This document shows positions 18,287-25,943 of a stretch of DNA of 61,779 nucleotides, piece after piece. Source of the DNA: a virus; IMG/VR virus record IMGVR_UViG_3300025030_000017, positions 1-61,779 of that record; one strand, written 5' to 3'. The position numbers and the translations under genes were made by a program. The notes under the pieces are model-generated. The model saw only the letters and a program-made list of their open reading frames with translations, had not been told where the DNA came from and ran no database searches. Position 1 is the stretch's first letter, and every line of letters starts with the position of its first letter.

Positions 18287-18640
18287 GAGACGACTATACC
18301 CCTTTTATCTCCTGATAACCCTAACGGGTGCTCCGTTTACATGCCAACAACACACTCGGGAGCAGAAGATTACTCGGTTAGCCCTTACCTCGGCGTACTT
18401 TAAACGCGTTTGCCGGTTATCTCCCAACCCTTGACCCGGTTGGCATCTTCACAGTGTTTTGTTGGGCGCGTTCTGTAAAGACTCTTCAGGTTCCGCTTTC
18501 GCGGCATTAGTTACCGGTCGTCAAGGGGTAGACGTTGCCGGATTTATTTACGCGGTCAGGGTCGCCACGCTCGACGGTATCTCCTTCTGAGGGAGTGTCC
18601 TGTCTATTTTTGCCGTGGCCCGTACAGGCGGGGCCGCATA
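18287..18640. ncRNA. Structured non-coding region between convergent operons
   Basis: No credible gene on either strand in about 350 bases. Many exact complementary segments: GATAACC 18314-18320 with GGTTATC 18415-18421; ATGCCAAC 18341-18348 with GTTGGCAT 18439-18446 (crossing the first, so pseudoknot-like); TGCTCC 18329-18334 with GGAGCA 18359-18364; CCAACC 18424-18429 with GGTTGG 18438-18443. CCGC/GCGG at 18493-18504 closes a GAAA tetraloop when read on the minus strand. Minus orientation is therefore favoured, which would place it at the 3' end of the leftward early transcript. Identity unknown. Confidence 0.4.
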
Positions 18641-18643
18641 ATG

Positions 18644-18904
18644 TTAGATTTTCGCTTCTTGTTTGACGATATAAGTATTGTCACGAACAAAGCCATGTAC
18701 GGGTTTATTCCCTATTGCGGTAGTGGTTACCGGAGTTAGCGGTAGTAAATCTTTTACTATGAGGCAATAGGTCTCAAAATCTATACCGTACCGTTCACTC
18801 AATATGCTGTCTGTTTCGCTATTATTTATGATTTCTTCAGTTTCTTCTTCTGATTTCCCACAGGCCGCGCAAGCTAATTCCTCTATATCCCATTCGATGC
18901 TCAT
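18644..18904 (-). CDS. Hypothetical early protein (86 aa)
   Basis: Acidic N-terminal half with CAAC, no recognised domain. AAAGG precedes the ATG, itself preceded by a small hairpin (GCACC/GGTGC). It lies beyond a minus-strand terminator, so its expression needs read-through of that terminator or a promoter not identified here. Confidence 0.5.
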   Translation of the reverse strand: MSIEWDIEELACAACGKSEEETEEIINNSETDSILSERYGIDFETYCLIVKDLLPLTPVTTTAIGNKPVHGFVRDNTYIVKQEAKI

Positions 18905-18942
18905 AAATAGCCTTTCTGCACCTTATAGGTGCGCAATGCAAA

Positions 18943-19012
18943 CGCAAAAACCCCGGCTTCCTTTTGATTTGCGAGATCGTTTGGGCCGGGGTTCTTGGTA
19001 CTGCACTGATTG
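18943..19012 (-). ncRNA. Candidate small RNA of about 70 nt
   Basis: A sigma70-type promoter (19019-19047) would start transcription near 19012, and a perfect terminator hairpin ends it near 18943. The terminator loop contains CCAAACGATCTCGC, exactly complementary to a segment of the upstream leftward transcript at 19059-19072. No gene fits in this stretch. Confidence 0.45.
18946..18993 (-). terminator. Rho-independent terminator (minus strand)
   Basis: Nine-pair perfect stem AACCCCGGC/GCCGGGGTT followed by TTTTT when read leftward; loop of 27 bases. Confidence 0.85.
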
Positions 19013-19018
19013 TATGAA

Positions 19019-19047
19019 ATGATACCGTTGTCGGTGGGTTAAGTCAA
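19019..19047 (-). promoter_or_regulatory. Sigma70-like promoter for candidate small RNA
   Basis: Minus strand TTGACT at 19047-19042, 17-base spacer, TATCAT at 19024-19019. Confidence 0.45.
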
Positions 19048-19118
19048 ATTTCCTGCTACCAAACGATCTCGCGGAAACAGATATACCACCGATAATGAGA
19101 ACACTGCAAGCAAAAAGT

Positions 19119-19292
19119 TTACTTTGCCTTCAGCGCCGTCACTTCATTCCGCGCTTCCTGGGCAAGCGTCTTGACTTTCATCAGGGCGAGTCTCAGTCTG
19201 GTCCCTGCTGCGTTGTTCTTCTTGTCGTAAAACTTTACAGCGTCATCATCTGCGGCGGCGATTGCTTCCTTGAGTTCCTGGAACTTGTTCAT
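19119..19292 (-). CDS. Histone H1-like (Hc1-type) small DNA-binding protein
   Basis: 57 residues starting MNKFQELKEAIAAADDDAVKFY, then KKNNAAGTRLRLALMKVKTLAQEARNE. This is the helical N-terminal domain seen in Hc1-like bacterial histones (GN-AA-R-R pattern). AGGAGG lies upstream. It may act on nucleoid or phage DNA packaging. The lysine-rich tail of full Hc1 is reduced to ALKAK. Confidence 0.6.
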   Translation of the reverse strand: MNKFQELKEAIAAADDDAVKFYDKKNNAAGTRLRLALMKVKTLAQEARNEVTALKAK

Positions 19293-19310
19293 GTGCTTCC
19301 TCCTTGGTTG

Positions 19311-19457
19311 TCAGATGTTTTTGTTGTTGCGTTGGACTGCGGAGACGTGGGCCAGATTTAATGCAGCTTGGGTAAATTTGAGCGCTTCATCTGGCTTCAC
19401 ATCGCTTTTGATCTTTTCTGCCAACAGTTTAATTGCGTCTTCGATTGCTTTTTCCAT
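19311..19457 (-). CDS. Small helical protein (48 aa)
   Basis: AAGGAGG seven bases before ATG 19457. Sequence MEKAIEDAIKLLAEKIKSD and a second helix; no family recognised. Sits between the histone-like gene and a small conserved gene in the leftward operon. Confidence 0.55.
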   Translation of the reverse strand: MEKAIEDAIKLLAEKIKSDVKPDEALKFTQAALNLAHVSAVQRNNKNI

Positions 19458-19495
19458 GGGTTTTACCTCCTTGGTTGGTGTGCTGCTTAAAAGTG

Positions 19496-19663
19496 TTATC
19501 CTGCGTGGTTGTGGTAGGCATCTATCCAGTCTGAATACCCTCGTTCAACCGCTGCATGATTCGCGTAAAAAATAATAGTGTCCTGGTTGCTGGCTCCATC
19601 ACAGGGCCAAGGGTCGCAGCACATCAGCAAGTCCAAAAAAGCCCTAAATTCCATTGCGTCCAT
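19496..19663 (-). CDS. Small phage protein with CCDPWPCD motif (55 aa)
   Basis: The start overlaps the stop of the RuvC-like gene by one base and AAAAGGAGG lies upstream. Contains LLMCCDPWPCDG and a C-terminal RGYSDWIDAYHNH, a pattern I associate with short conserved phage proteins of unknown function. Confidence 0.6.
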   Translation of the reverse strand: MDAMEFRAFLDLLMCCDPWPCDGASNQDTIIFYANHAAVERGYSDWIDAYHNHAG

Positions 19664-20199
19664 TACTTCCTCCTTTTGGTTGTCTTCTCAAGAGACGCAA
19701 GACGTATTGCGTCGATGACTTCTCTTTGCGGCACGATCAGGTTGATATCGATCTCTTCGAGGGCAAGAGCGATTCTGCTGAGTCCGTAAGCGTCTGCCTG
19801 GTTATTGTCTACCGGTGTCCATTCCCAACGCTTGTAGACGTGCATCATCACTTCGTCCTTAATGCCAACGCCCTTCCCGGTGACGAACTTCTTTAACTGT
19901 GAAGGCGGTATCAGTTGGAAGCGAAAGTCATTGCGGAACAAAAGCAGCTTGATGACTCCCCCAAGCTCCCCAATGGAAGCAAGTTGACCGGCGCGACTCC
20001 CCATGCTGTAGCCTTCGATGCAGGTCAGGGACGGGTTGTGCTTGGAAACGATTGTCCCGATCATTGACCGGATGTAGGCGAGTCTTTCCATGTCGCGCAA
20101 CTTGGAAGAAACCGTAATGTGTTCCGCTACCGTCCCGTCATAGTTTAGGACGACGACTCCTGTGCCGGTCAAGGACAAGTCCAGTCCCATGACTTTCAC
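19663..20199 (-). CDS. RuvC-like Holliday junction resolvase
   Basis: RNase H-like fold: first acidic motif GLDLSLTGTG (Asp 7 region), second CIEGYSMGSRAG, third DNNQADAYGLSRIAL. 178 residues, the usual size for phage RuvC-like enzymes. It would resolve branched recombination or replication intermediates, fitting the RecE/RecT genes upstream in the same operon. The ATG overlaps the previous stop. Confidence 0.85.
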   Translation of the reverse strand: MKVMGLDLSLTGTGVVVLNYDGTVAEHITVSSKLRDMERLAYIRSMIGTIVSKHNPSLTCIEGYSMGSRAGQLASIGELGGVIKLLLFRNDFRFQLIPPSQLKKFVTGKGVGIKDEVMMHVYKRWEWTPVDNNQADAYGLSRIALALEEIDINLIVPQREVIDAIRLASLEKTTKRRK

Positions 20200-20840
20200 A
20201 GCGCATCCTCCTGCTCTGCGATTTCAGGCGGGTCAGGCCACTCTTTGTCATCATCCTCTTTGGGAGAAAAGAGATCCCTGACGTTACTGACCGACTGTTC
20301 AGCGGCAAAGTTAAAATCGGTCTGCAACTCTTCAGCGGTCAGGGTGACGGTTTCGACTTCCTCGTAAGTGTCACAACGGATGATCCTCTTGACACCGTGC
20401 GGTACGTCGAACTCAGCGTAGCACTGCACGTCGCGTTGTTCGCAGCCGGCCTGGACGATTTCAGCAATCTCGACGTATTTTTTTTCAGTGGTATCAATTA
20501 ACGATTTTGCTGCCTTGTCATACGCTTTCTTGTCGAGTTTCGCCTTTGTCCAGATGCTGATGAGGCGCGACATCTCTTCACCGTTCTCCGACAGTTCTTC
20601 CTGGGACAGCTTGACGGGAAGTTTACGGGTGAACGGTTTTGACGTGTTGCCGGCCGAGACGGCTTCTGTCGTTTCGGGGATTGAGTTGGAATGATCGGCA
20701 AGACCATTGACTTCGTTCGTCTCGTCTCCTGCGGTAAAGCTGGTAATGGGTCCGAAGCAGTCGAATTCTCTGCTCTCGCCGCCTTCCTGGGTGCAATCCG
20801 ACCCGGCTTCTTTGCACGTTTCCAGTCTTTCACATTGCAT
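20196..20840 (-). CDS. Conserved early phage protein, 214 aa
   Basis: N-terminal Cys cluster (CERLETCKEAGSDC), disordered middle, then a helical-beta section (SQEELSENGEEMSRLISIWTKAKLDKKAYDK ... QCYAEFDVPHGVKRIIRCDTYEEV). The latter recurs in phages beside RecT genes. No catalytic residues identified. It overlaps the resolvase gene by four bases, suggesting a shared recombination role. Confidence 0.6.
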   Translation of the reverse strand: MQCERLETCKEAGSDCTQEGGESREFDCFGPITSFTAGDETNEVNGLADHSNSIPETTEAVSAGNTSKPFTRKLPVKLSQEELSENGEEMSRLISIWTKAKLDKKAYDKAAKSLIDTTEKKYVEIAEIVQAGCEQRDVQCYAEFDVPHGVKRIIRCDTYEEVETVTLTAEELQTDFNFAAEQSVSNVRDLFSPKEDDDKEWPDPPEIAEQEDAL

Positions 20841-20868
20841 TTGCTACCTCCTTTGATTGTGCTGCAAG

Positions 20869-21789
20869 TTATTCAAAAAGACCGCTGGCTTCCTTTTCTT
20901 CTTTCGTGCCAAACTCAGCTACTTCAGCTCTGCGGATCTCGGCTTCTTCTTCGGGGGAGATGGTGGTTTCGCCGGTATCGGTGAATTGTGCATCGTCTGC
21001 ATCTCTGAATCGATCCATGACTTTCTCAGCGCGGTTAGCGATAGAGGTTTTGGCGTCCATTAACCCTTCATGCTCGTTCAAGACTTGTACCGCCTCACTC
21101 ATACGGTCGGTTTGTGGAAGCAGTTTGTATGCGTGTTTGACCAGTGTTTTAAGACACATTTCGTCAGGATGAGTTCTCCACGGTGTTTTATCACCGCTGG
21201 TCATACTGGTGTCCATTGCTTTTTTGAGTTTCCACTTTGGCAACGGCTCGGTAATGATCTTGACTCCATTGTGGAGAGTGGCGACAACATACCCACAGAC
21301 AACGTAATCCCAAAACTTTGAAGGCCCAGCGCAAAAATCTGGTGGAGGGTTCATGTTCTTTTCGTAAGTGATGTTCATGTTGCCGTCAATCTCTACGCAG
21401 GAAAACTTATCAAAGGAATAGACAAGCCTTGGCGCAATGTGTGTGACGCTACCACTGTCCATTGCTATGCCGGCAAGTCCGATATAGGACATATCGAGAC
21501 AACACAGCATGACGCCATTGACTTTCCTTGGGACAAGGTAGGCTTTTTTAAGCGCCGGGTTAAGTGATGTCCCGCAAAGTGCGACGTTGGCGATGGCGTT
21601 TTTGATTGAGTCTGCACCGGCAGGCGTTTCACAGACCTTTTGCAGATAACTACTGCCGCGTAAAATCTGGAGGGCAAAGCCAATCTCTTTCATCCACGTT
21701 TCTTCCCCGGCAACTTTGGCAAAAAGATCATGAGCCGACAATGCCATCATTTCAAACTTAGGTTTTTGTGCTGGTACGTTTTCAGCCAT
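20869..21789 (-). CDS. recT: RecT-family single-strand annealing protein
   Basis: 306 residues with RecT landmarks: ADSIKNAIANVALCGTSLNPALKKAYLVPR, LDMSYIGLAGIAMDSGSV and a C-terminal acidic end. Anneals complementary strands after exonuclease resection. A strong ribosome site precedes the ATG. Works with the PD-(D/E)XK exonuclease encoded about 2.3 kb upstream in the same operon. Confidence 0.85.
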   Translation of the reverse strand: MAENVPAQKPKFEMMALSAHDLFAKVAGEETWMKEIGFALQILRGSSYLQKVCETPAGADSIKNAIANVALCGTSLNPALKKAYLVPRKVNGVMLCCLDMSYIGLAGIAMDSGSVTHIAPRLVYSFDKFSCVEIDGNMNITYEKNMNPPPDFCAGPSKFWDYVVCGYVVATLHNGVKIITEPLPKWKLKKAMDTSMTSGDKTPWRTHPDEMCLKTLVKHAYKLLPQTDRMSEAVQVLNEHEGLMDAKTSIANRAEKVMDRFRDADDAQFTDTGETTISPEEEAEIRRAEVAEFGTKEEKEASGLFE

Positions 21790-21833
21790 TGTATTTCTCC
21801 TTATGGTAATGCTCAGATTAATGCTTAGAATGC

Positions 21834-22115
21834 TCAGATTATGTTATCAGGTGTTTCAAATCCCCCTACCGTATCAACTGCCTCCTTAACATGCTGCTTC
21901 AAGGGAAGTTCAGGGATGCGTTTCGACCCGGTGGGTAGGACTTCGATTTCGAGTTCTTTTTCTTCATCGATGGACAAGACGGTTTTGCTATCCACCCAAT
22001 CTTCTTTTATGAAAGCAACGGTATCCAGTAATTTACACAAAATCCCGATCTCTTCCGCAGCAAGGTCTTTAGTCAAAAGTGTGACGTTATACGATGCCTT
22101 AATCAAAAGTCTCAT
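21834..22115 (-). CDS. Hypothetical protein (93 aa)
   Basis: Alpha/beta protein (VTLLTKDLAAEEIGILCKLLDTVAFI) without recognised family. ATG overlaps the stop of the upstream Cys-rich gene (ATGA). Confidence 0.55.
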   Translation of the reverse strand: MRLLIKASYNVTLLTKDLAAEEIGILCKLLDTVAFIKEDWVDSKTVLSIDEEKELEIEVLPTGSKRIPELPLKQHVKEAVDTVGGFETPDNII

Positions 22116-22243
22116 TCTGACCCCCTGTCTCGTAATTTAATATCCTTCTTGTCCATCCTGTCACTGCACTCGTCGCAAGCTATGAACCAGGTACAGCCGC
22201 AGTCTCGGTTGTAACCGAATAGTCTCTTGAGGAAGGCTAGCAT
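22112..22243 (-). CDS. Small cysteine-rich protein (43 aa)
   Basis: Cysteines arranged CGC ... CDEC suggest one zinc site. Coupled by overlap to the downstream 93-aa gene. An AAAGGA-like site lies about ten bases upstream. Unknown role. Confidence 0.5.
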   Translation of the reverse strand: MLAFLKRLFGYNRDCGCTWFIACDECSDRMDKKDIKLRDRGSE

Positions 22244-22249
22244 AATGAG

Positions 22250-22468
22250 TCATCCTTTCCCGTTGCCATCGAACTTCTCGACTACTTCCCAAAGATGTTG
22301 TGGGTCAGGGACAAAGCACATGGCAACTCGTAAATCAAACCCGCTTTGCATTCCGTAACCCTCATGTATCTGGTTGTGTACTACGTCTTCATACGCCTTG
22401 ACAAGCCAGCCACCAAATATCTTGGCGCGTTGGTGATAATTGTCGATTTGTTCCCAAGTTAAAGCCAT
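22250..22468 (-). CDS. Hypothetical protein (72 aa)
   Basis: ATG 22468 (MALTWEQIDNYHQRAK) is preferred to an upstream in-frame ATG because GGAGA lies before it. Contains MQSGFDLRVAMCFVPDPQHLW. No family recognised. Confidence 0.5.
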   Translation of the reverse strand: MALTWEQIDNYHQRAKIFGGWLVKAYEDVVHNQIHEGYGMQSGFDLRVAMCFVPDPQHLWEVVEKFDGNGKG

Positions 22469-22469
22469 G

Positions 22470-22673
22470 TCAGTGTTTCTCCGCAAGGTGCAATCTACCG
22501 GCCTTAATCGTCTTGTCGAGTTGACGCACCGACCAGTTTTCGATGAACTTGGCGGGTACTACGTGGTAGCCCTTGAATCCACCGGGAATGCAAAAGTTAG
22601 CCTGCGCTAGAATGTAGGCTATCGCATCTATTAACTTGTCAATCTGCTGGCCCTTGCGGTACGTTCTCGACAT
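22470..22673 (-). CDS. Hypothetical protein (67 aa)
   Basis: AGGAGG lies six bases before ATG 22673 (MSRTYRKGQQIDKL). Overlaps the dNTP-hydrolase-like gene by 35 bases. Helical; unknown. Confidence 0.5.
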   Translation of the reverse strand: MSRTYRKGQQIDKLIDAIAYILAQANFCIPGGFKGYHVVPAKFIENWSVRQLDKTIKAGRLHLAEKH

Positions 22674-22986
22674 TTTCAGCCTCCTTGAGTGCATTGTGTA
22701 ATCTCAATAAAGCATTAAATGATACCTGTGCTAAGTGGTAGACCGTTACTCCGTACTTCTCAAGAAGTTCCTGGTCGATTGCAAGCGGATCGATCTGACT
22801 TGCTTTGGTATGTCTCATTTGCCCGTCATAGAAGCGTCTGGATGCATCCTCAAACGGCAAGAGACAGTTGAATATCTCGTACTTCAATTCGCCGGCTGCA
22901 AAGACATCTGCCAACGGTTCCAAGACTTCCAGCGGCATCGCAAACCAGGGCTGCTTTCCTTGGTCAAATTTCATCCCTCCACTCAT
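22639..22986 (-). CDS. dATP/dGTP diphosphohydrolase N-terminal-like protein (DUF5664 type)
   Basis: Starts MSGGMKFDQGKQPWFAMP, then LEVLEPLADVFAAGELKYE, RRFYDGQMRHTKASQIDPLAID and VYHLAQVSFNALLRLH. This is the characteristic order of phage DUF5664 proteins, some linked to dNTP diphosphohydrolase activity (MazZ-like). 115 residues from ATG 22986, which overlaps the previous stop. No PurZ or base-modification partner is present, so a Z-genome is not supported; pool control is the modest inference. Confidence 0.65.
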   Translation of the reverse strand: MSGGMKFDQGKQPWFAMPLEVLEPLADVFAAGELKYEIFNCLLPFEDASRRFYDGQMRHTKASQIDPLAIDQELLEKYGVTVYHLAQVSFNALLRLHNALKEAENVENVPQGPAD

Positions 22987-23207
22987 TCTGCCCGTTCCTC
23001 CCATATCTTTTCCTCGATCAGTTCAAGCGCCTTGTCACTCAGCATTTCGTAAATATCAGTGCCATTGACGATGACTTGTTCAATCAAGGCAAACTCTTCC
23101 TCGTCAGGCTCGATCTTGATGCCGTCTACAGTGCGACCTTTTGAGGCAGGGGTGTAGTCATAGTGGACTTCCATTTCGATGCCGTGAAGGGTGATGAGGA
23201 CTTCCAT
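22983..23207 (-). CDS. Hypothetical acidic protein (74 aa)
   Basis: Begins with a beta strand (MEVLITLHGIEMEVHYDYTP) and ends with an acidic helix (LELIEEKIWEERAE). Stop overlaps the next start. A small phage type of unknown role. Confidence 0.55.
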   Translation of the reverse strand: MEVLITLHGIEMEVHYDYTPASKGRTVDGIKIEPDEEEFALIEQVIVNGTDIYEMLSDKALELIEEKIWEERAE

Positions 23208-23217
23208 GTTTGGCTCC

Positions 23218-23580
23218 TTACTCTGTACTATTTCTAATGATTTTAAGCACTACCTCGCAAATTGCTTCGTGGATGGTTTTACCTACTCCAAAGAAAGCAA
23301 GGCCGGATTCGTAATGTTTTGGGCTTACCTCAATGCGCTCCCATAATTCGAGATGCCACATATCGTCATATTTGCGTTCCAGCAGTGGGAAATAATCTTT
23401 TGTTACCAGAGCAGGTAAGAGTGCAATAGCGTGGGAATCTAGCAATGTGAAATCACCGTTTACCCTGTATCTGTTAGAGTCAGTAGACTCCATTTTTGCG
23501 TACATGCAATCATTTTGCTGGCTAATATGAACGTCTGTCCATCCGAGCCATTCCGCTATTTTTATGTTATCCGTGTCCAT
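23218..23580 (-). CDS. Phage ABA-sandwich-like protein
   Basis: IKIAEWLGWTDVHI at the N-terminus, FTLLDSHAIALLPAL in the middle and a C-terminal helix match the alpha-beta-alpha sandwich small proteins common in phage early regions. AAAAGGAGG precedes ATG 23580. 120 residues; function unknown. Confidence 0.55.
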   Translation of the reverse strand: MDTDNIKIAEWLGWTDVHISQQNDCMYAKMESTDSNRYRVNGDFTLLDSHAIALLPALVTKDYFPLLERKYDDMWHLELWERIEVSPKHYESGLAFFGVGKTIHEAICEVVLKIIRNSTE

Positions 23581-23634
23581 TGTGCCTCCTTTTTTATAAC
23601 TCACGCTTCACCCGACGAGCGGGTGAGCTTGGTG

Positions 23635-24006
23635 TTATCCCTGATGGTGCATCCACCGTTTAACCTTCTTGTGTTTTTTGCTCCGGCACAGTTCCAAGAT
23701 AAACCCGCTAATATCATGAGACTCCACCAGCAGTTGAATCCCGCAATAGACATGGCCAAGTTCTTTAGCCAGCAGAGCACGGTTACTGGTCTTTTCGGGG
23801 TCATCAGGATGATAGCTCTGATACCCGTGCCGCAGAATTTTACCGATGATCTGCTGCGCTTCAGCCATTTCTTCCATCACAAATGCAAGCCGTTCCGCCT
23901 CCGCAGGTGTCAGCCGATTAAAAGGGATAACCAGTGAATCGACCGGTGTTCCATCCTTGTCGCACTGGCAATTGAAAGTTGATGTATCTACCGTTGATTT
24001 ACACAT
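23635..24006 (-). CDS. MazG-like nucleotide pyrophosphohydrolase
   Basis: LAFVMEEMAEAQQIIGKILRHG supplies the EE...E helix and LLAKELGHVYCGIQLLV the second acidic helix of the all-alpha NTP pyrophosphatase fold. 123 residues. It may trim non-canonical or excess dNTPs, or lower host alarmone signalling. Second nucleotide-handling gene in the operon. Confidence 0.65.
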   Translation of the reverse strand: MCKSTVDTSTFNCQCDKDGTPVDSLVIPFNRLTPAEAERLAFVMEEMAEAQQIIGKILRHGYQSYHPDDPEKTSNRALLAKELGHVYCGIQLLVESHDISGFILELCRSKKHKKVKRWMHHQG

Positions 24007-24036
24007 TTGTTTTCTCCCCGGTCATTCACAGACCCG

Positions 24037-24117
24037 TTATACTACCCAAGACGGAACATCAAACTCATGGTAAAAATCACAGTCGTTTTTGATTATCAAT
24101 GTGCCGTCGCAGGTCAC
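24037..24117 (-). CDS. Possible micro-ORF (26 aa)
   Basis: GTG overlaps the exonuclease stop (GTGA) and the peptide MTCDGTLIIKNDCDFYHEF ends 30 bases before the MazG-like gene. Only the coupling supports it. Confidence 0.25.
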   Translation of the reverse strand: MTCDGTLIIKNDCDFYHEFDVPSWVV

Positions 24118-25016
24118 GCAGCCCTCAAACTGTAAGGTGTCTGGGCGACCTCAATCATATCCTGTGGAGCTAATTGCTTAAAACTGCCGCAGGATTTCAG
24201 ACCAAGCATTTGCGCCATACTAATAGTATCCAGTGGCACCTTATACTTGGGGAAGTGATCGGCTTGCCGGCATTCATGAATCAGGAAGATGGTGGTTCGC
24301 GCCAAGCGCATTGACTTTTCCATGTATTCATCATCCATTGCTACAATCCGCACTTCAGGTGGGTCCCCAAAGTTAAAAGCCACAAAAGCGAAGCCAAGTA
24401 CGTCCATGCCGTTAATCAAGGCACCATTGGTATAATGTCCACCCTGAAGGAAGTATCTTAGTTTTTCTATCTGATTGTGAAAATTATCCAGTCTTGCACA
24501 CTTTTTTAGATCGAAGATCGTTTTGTAACTGGGGTCCGGATAATGGTCGAGTCGGCCTTTGCATGCCAAGCCAGTATCAGGGTCATTCCAGAATAAAGAA
24601 AGCTGCTGATCGCCCTGGCGAAAGATGATTTTAGTCATGGGATGTTCACGGTATAGAAAGTTGTCAACATCCGTGATTGCCTTCAGTGTAGGGATTTTCT
24701 TTGTGGTGACGGTTGCCGGCAAGATCGTCTTGCCTTTACCCTGCATTGACTCAATAAACTCGTCCCGCTCCTTGCGCCTGGCCGGACTTCTCATATCCCC
24801 GAAGTCAGGCATGATGATAAAGTTCTGGTGAAAATGTTCCGGCCCGTAAAGCGTAAAGGAATCCTGTGCGCTACCGAGTTCCATATCTTCGCTCACCTCC
24901 ACCGGGTCAAGAACGGATGCAGGGCAATCGTGGAACCGTTTCAAGGGGCTGGACCCAAGCGCATTGAGAGCGTGGTATTGTTTTTCAGGCATGCCAGAAA
25001 TGATTTCAGCGCCCAT
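24114..25016 (-). CDS. RecE-like PD-(D/E)XK exonuclease
   Basis: The order CKGRLDHYPD then KTIFDLKKC gives the D...D-x-K metal site of RecE/YqaJ-type nucleases. N-terminal SPLKRFHDCPASV and LGSAQDSFTLYG are typical of the family. It would resect double-strand ends for RecT. Start set at ATG 25016 because AGGAG lies just upstream; a start at 25073 would run deep into the HNH gene. The real start overlaps that gene by only 11 bases. Confidence 0.8.
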   Translation of the reverse strand: MGAEIISGMPEKQYHALNALGSSPLKRFHDCPASVLDPVEVSEDMELGSAQDSFTLYGPEHFHQNFIIMPDFGDMRSPARRKERDEFIESMQGKGKTILPATVTTKKIPTLKAITDVDNFLYREHPMTKIIFRQGDQQLSLFWNDPDTGLACKGRLDHYPDPSYKTIFDLKKCARLDNFHNQIEKLRYFLQGGHYTNGALINGMDVLGFAFVAFNFGDPPEVRIVAMDDEYMEKSMRLARTTIFLIHECRQADHFPKYKVPLDTISMAQMLGLKSCGSFKQLAPQDMIEVAQTPYSLRAA

Positions 25017-25689
25017 AACAACTCCTGTCTTTTTTGCGTTGGACTTTTTCTCCGTATTTCCACTTATACCCACTAGTTTGGAAAAGCTTCCCTTGGCAAA
25101 CTTGAGTTATAGATGATTGATGGCAACCGGAAACGAGTGCCGCCTCTTTAGTTGAATCGAATCGTTGCAATTCTTTTCCTTCGAGATCGCACATAATGAC
25201 TTGTGTTCTACGTGTTTTTATCAGTTCAGAACGACCTTTCAACTTATTGTCCGCCCAAGTCATTAATTGCAGATTGTCTAAAGTGTATGGTTTTGTACAA
25301 TCTTTCCTATCAAAGCTAGGTCTTAGATTGGTGTCGTATCCAGATGCAACCCAAGAATCGTACAGAGAATTAAACACCGGGCAATCCATAAACAGTTCAT
25401 GCAATATTGCTAAAGAATAATTAGGCATAGGGTGCCCACGTTTGACACTCATTTCTCGTTGGTGGTTATGGGCTACCGTTAAAACACCTTTCTTGGTCTT
25501 TTTGTACGTTCTTAACCCTCCTTTCCACATTGGATGGTTTACGCCTTTAGAGTTGTGCCCTAGTATGTAATTTATGTGTTGGCCTTTTATCCACCCTTTT
25601 ATTTTGTTATTTCTAGTTGCGATCCGTGTTGTCCCACCACACCCGCATTGGCAATAACCTTCTGCAATTTCCAACTTGAGCGATTTCAT
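25006..25689 (-). CDS. HNH homing-type endonuclease with NUMOD-like tail
   Basis: 227 residues. N-terminal zinc-finger type GYCQCGCGGTTRIA, central HNH-type region (FDRKDCTKPYTLDNLQLMTW) and a C-terminal NUMOD1-like DNA-binding module (FDSTKEAALVSGCHQSSITQVC). The gene sits between the Xre regulator (ATGA overlap) and the exonuclease, so it looks inserted into the early operon. Its lower GC content than the flanking genes supports mobility. Confidence 0.7.
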   Translation of the reverse strand: MKSLKLEIAEGYCQCGCGGTTRIATRNNKIKGWIKGQHINYILGHNSKGVNHPMWKGGLRTYKKTKKGVLTVAHNHQREMSVKRGHPMPNYSLAILHELFMDCPVFNSLYDSWVASGYDTNLRPSFDRKDCTKPYTLDNLQLMTWADNKLKGRSELIKTRRTQVIMCDLEGKELQRFDSTKEAALVSGCHQSSITQVCQGKLFQTSGYKWKYGEKVQRKKDRSCYGR

Positions 25690-25868
25690 TGCAAGTCCTT
25701 TACCTGTACATGAAGTGCCTTGGCTATTGCTTTAGCATTGTTTAAGTGAACGCCCTTGCCGGACTCGATTCGGTTGATAGTCCGACCCGTCAGCCCCGTT
25801 TTTGCGGCCAACTGCTCTTGGGATAAATTGTTCTGCTTTCTTAATTCTGCGAGTTTGGTCAGTACCAT
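25686..25868 (-). CDS. Xre-family HTH regulator (60 aa)
   Basis: LRKQNNLSQEQLAAKTGLTGRTINRIESGKG is a full Cro/C1-type helix-turn-helix. AGGAGG precedes ATG 25868. First gene of the leftward operon next to a divergent promoter region, so likely an early Cro-like repressor. It overlaps the HNH gene by four bases, making a regulator-nuclease pair. Confidence 0.8.
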   Translation of the reverse strand: MVLTKLAELRKQNNLSQEQLAAKTGLTGRTINRIESGKGVHLNNAKAIAKALHVQVKDLQ

Positions 25869-25888
25869 TGTTTTCCTCCTGTGATGCG

Positions 25889-25917
25889 AAATTATCAACA
25901 TTGAGATTATATGTCAA
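25889..25917 (-). promoter_or_regulatory. Leftward early promoter
   Basis: Minus strand TTGACA at 25917-25912, 17-base spacer, TAATTT at 25894-25889. It would drive the Xre-HNH-RecE-RecT operon. Confidence 0.6.
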
Positions 25918-25943
25918 GAAAAATTTATGTAAATATCCCCTTG

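Noticed and set aside
18287-18640. Group I intron
   Set aside because: A GACTATA-like segment is present, but the conserved P7 partner and interrupted gene are absent.
18804-19789. Plus-strand frames in the early region
   Set aside because: They oppose minus-strand genes that have AGGAGG sites and coupling; Ser/Leu-rich shadow composition.
22639-22986. Possibility of a 2-aminoadenine (Z) genome based on the MazZ-like protein
   Set aside because: No PurZ, DatZ or DpoZ-type gene is visible; the family is common in ordinary phages.
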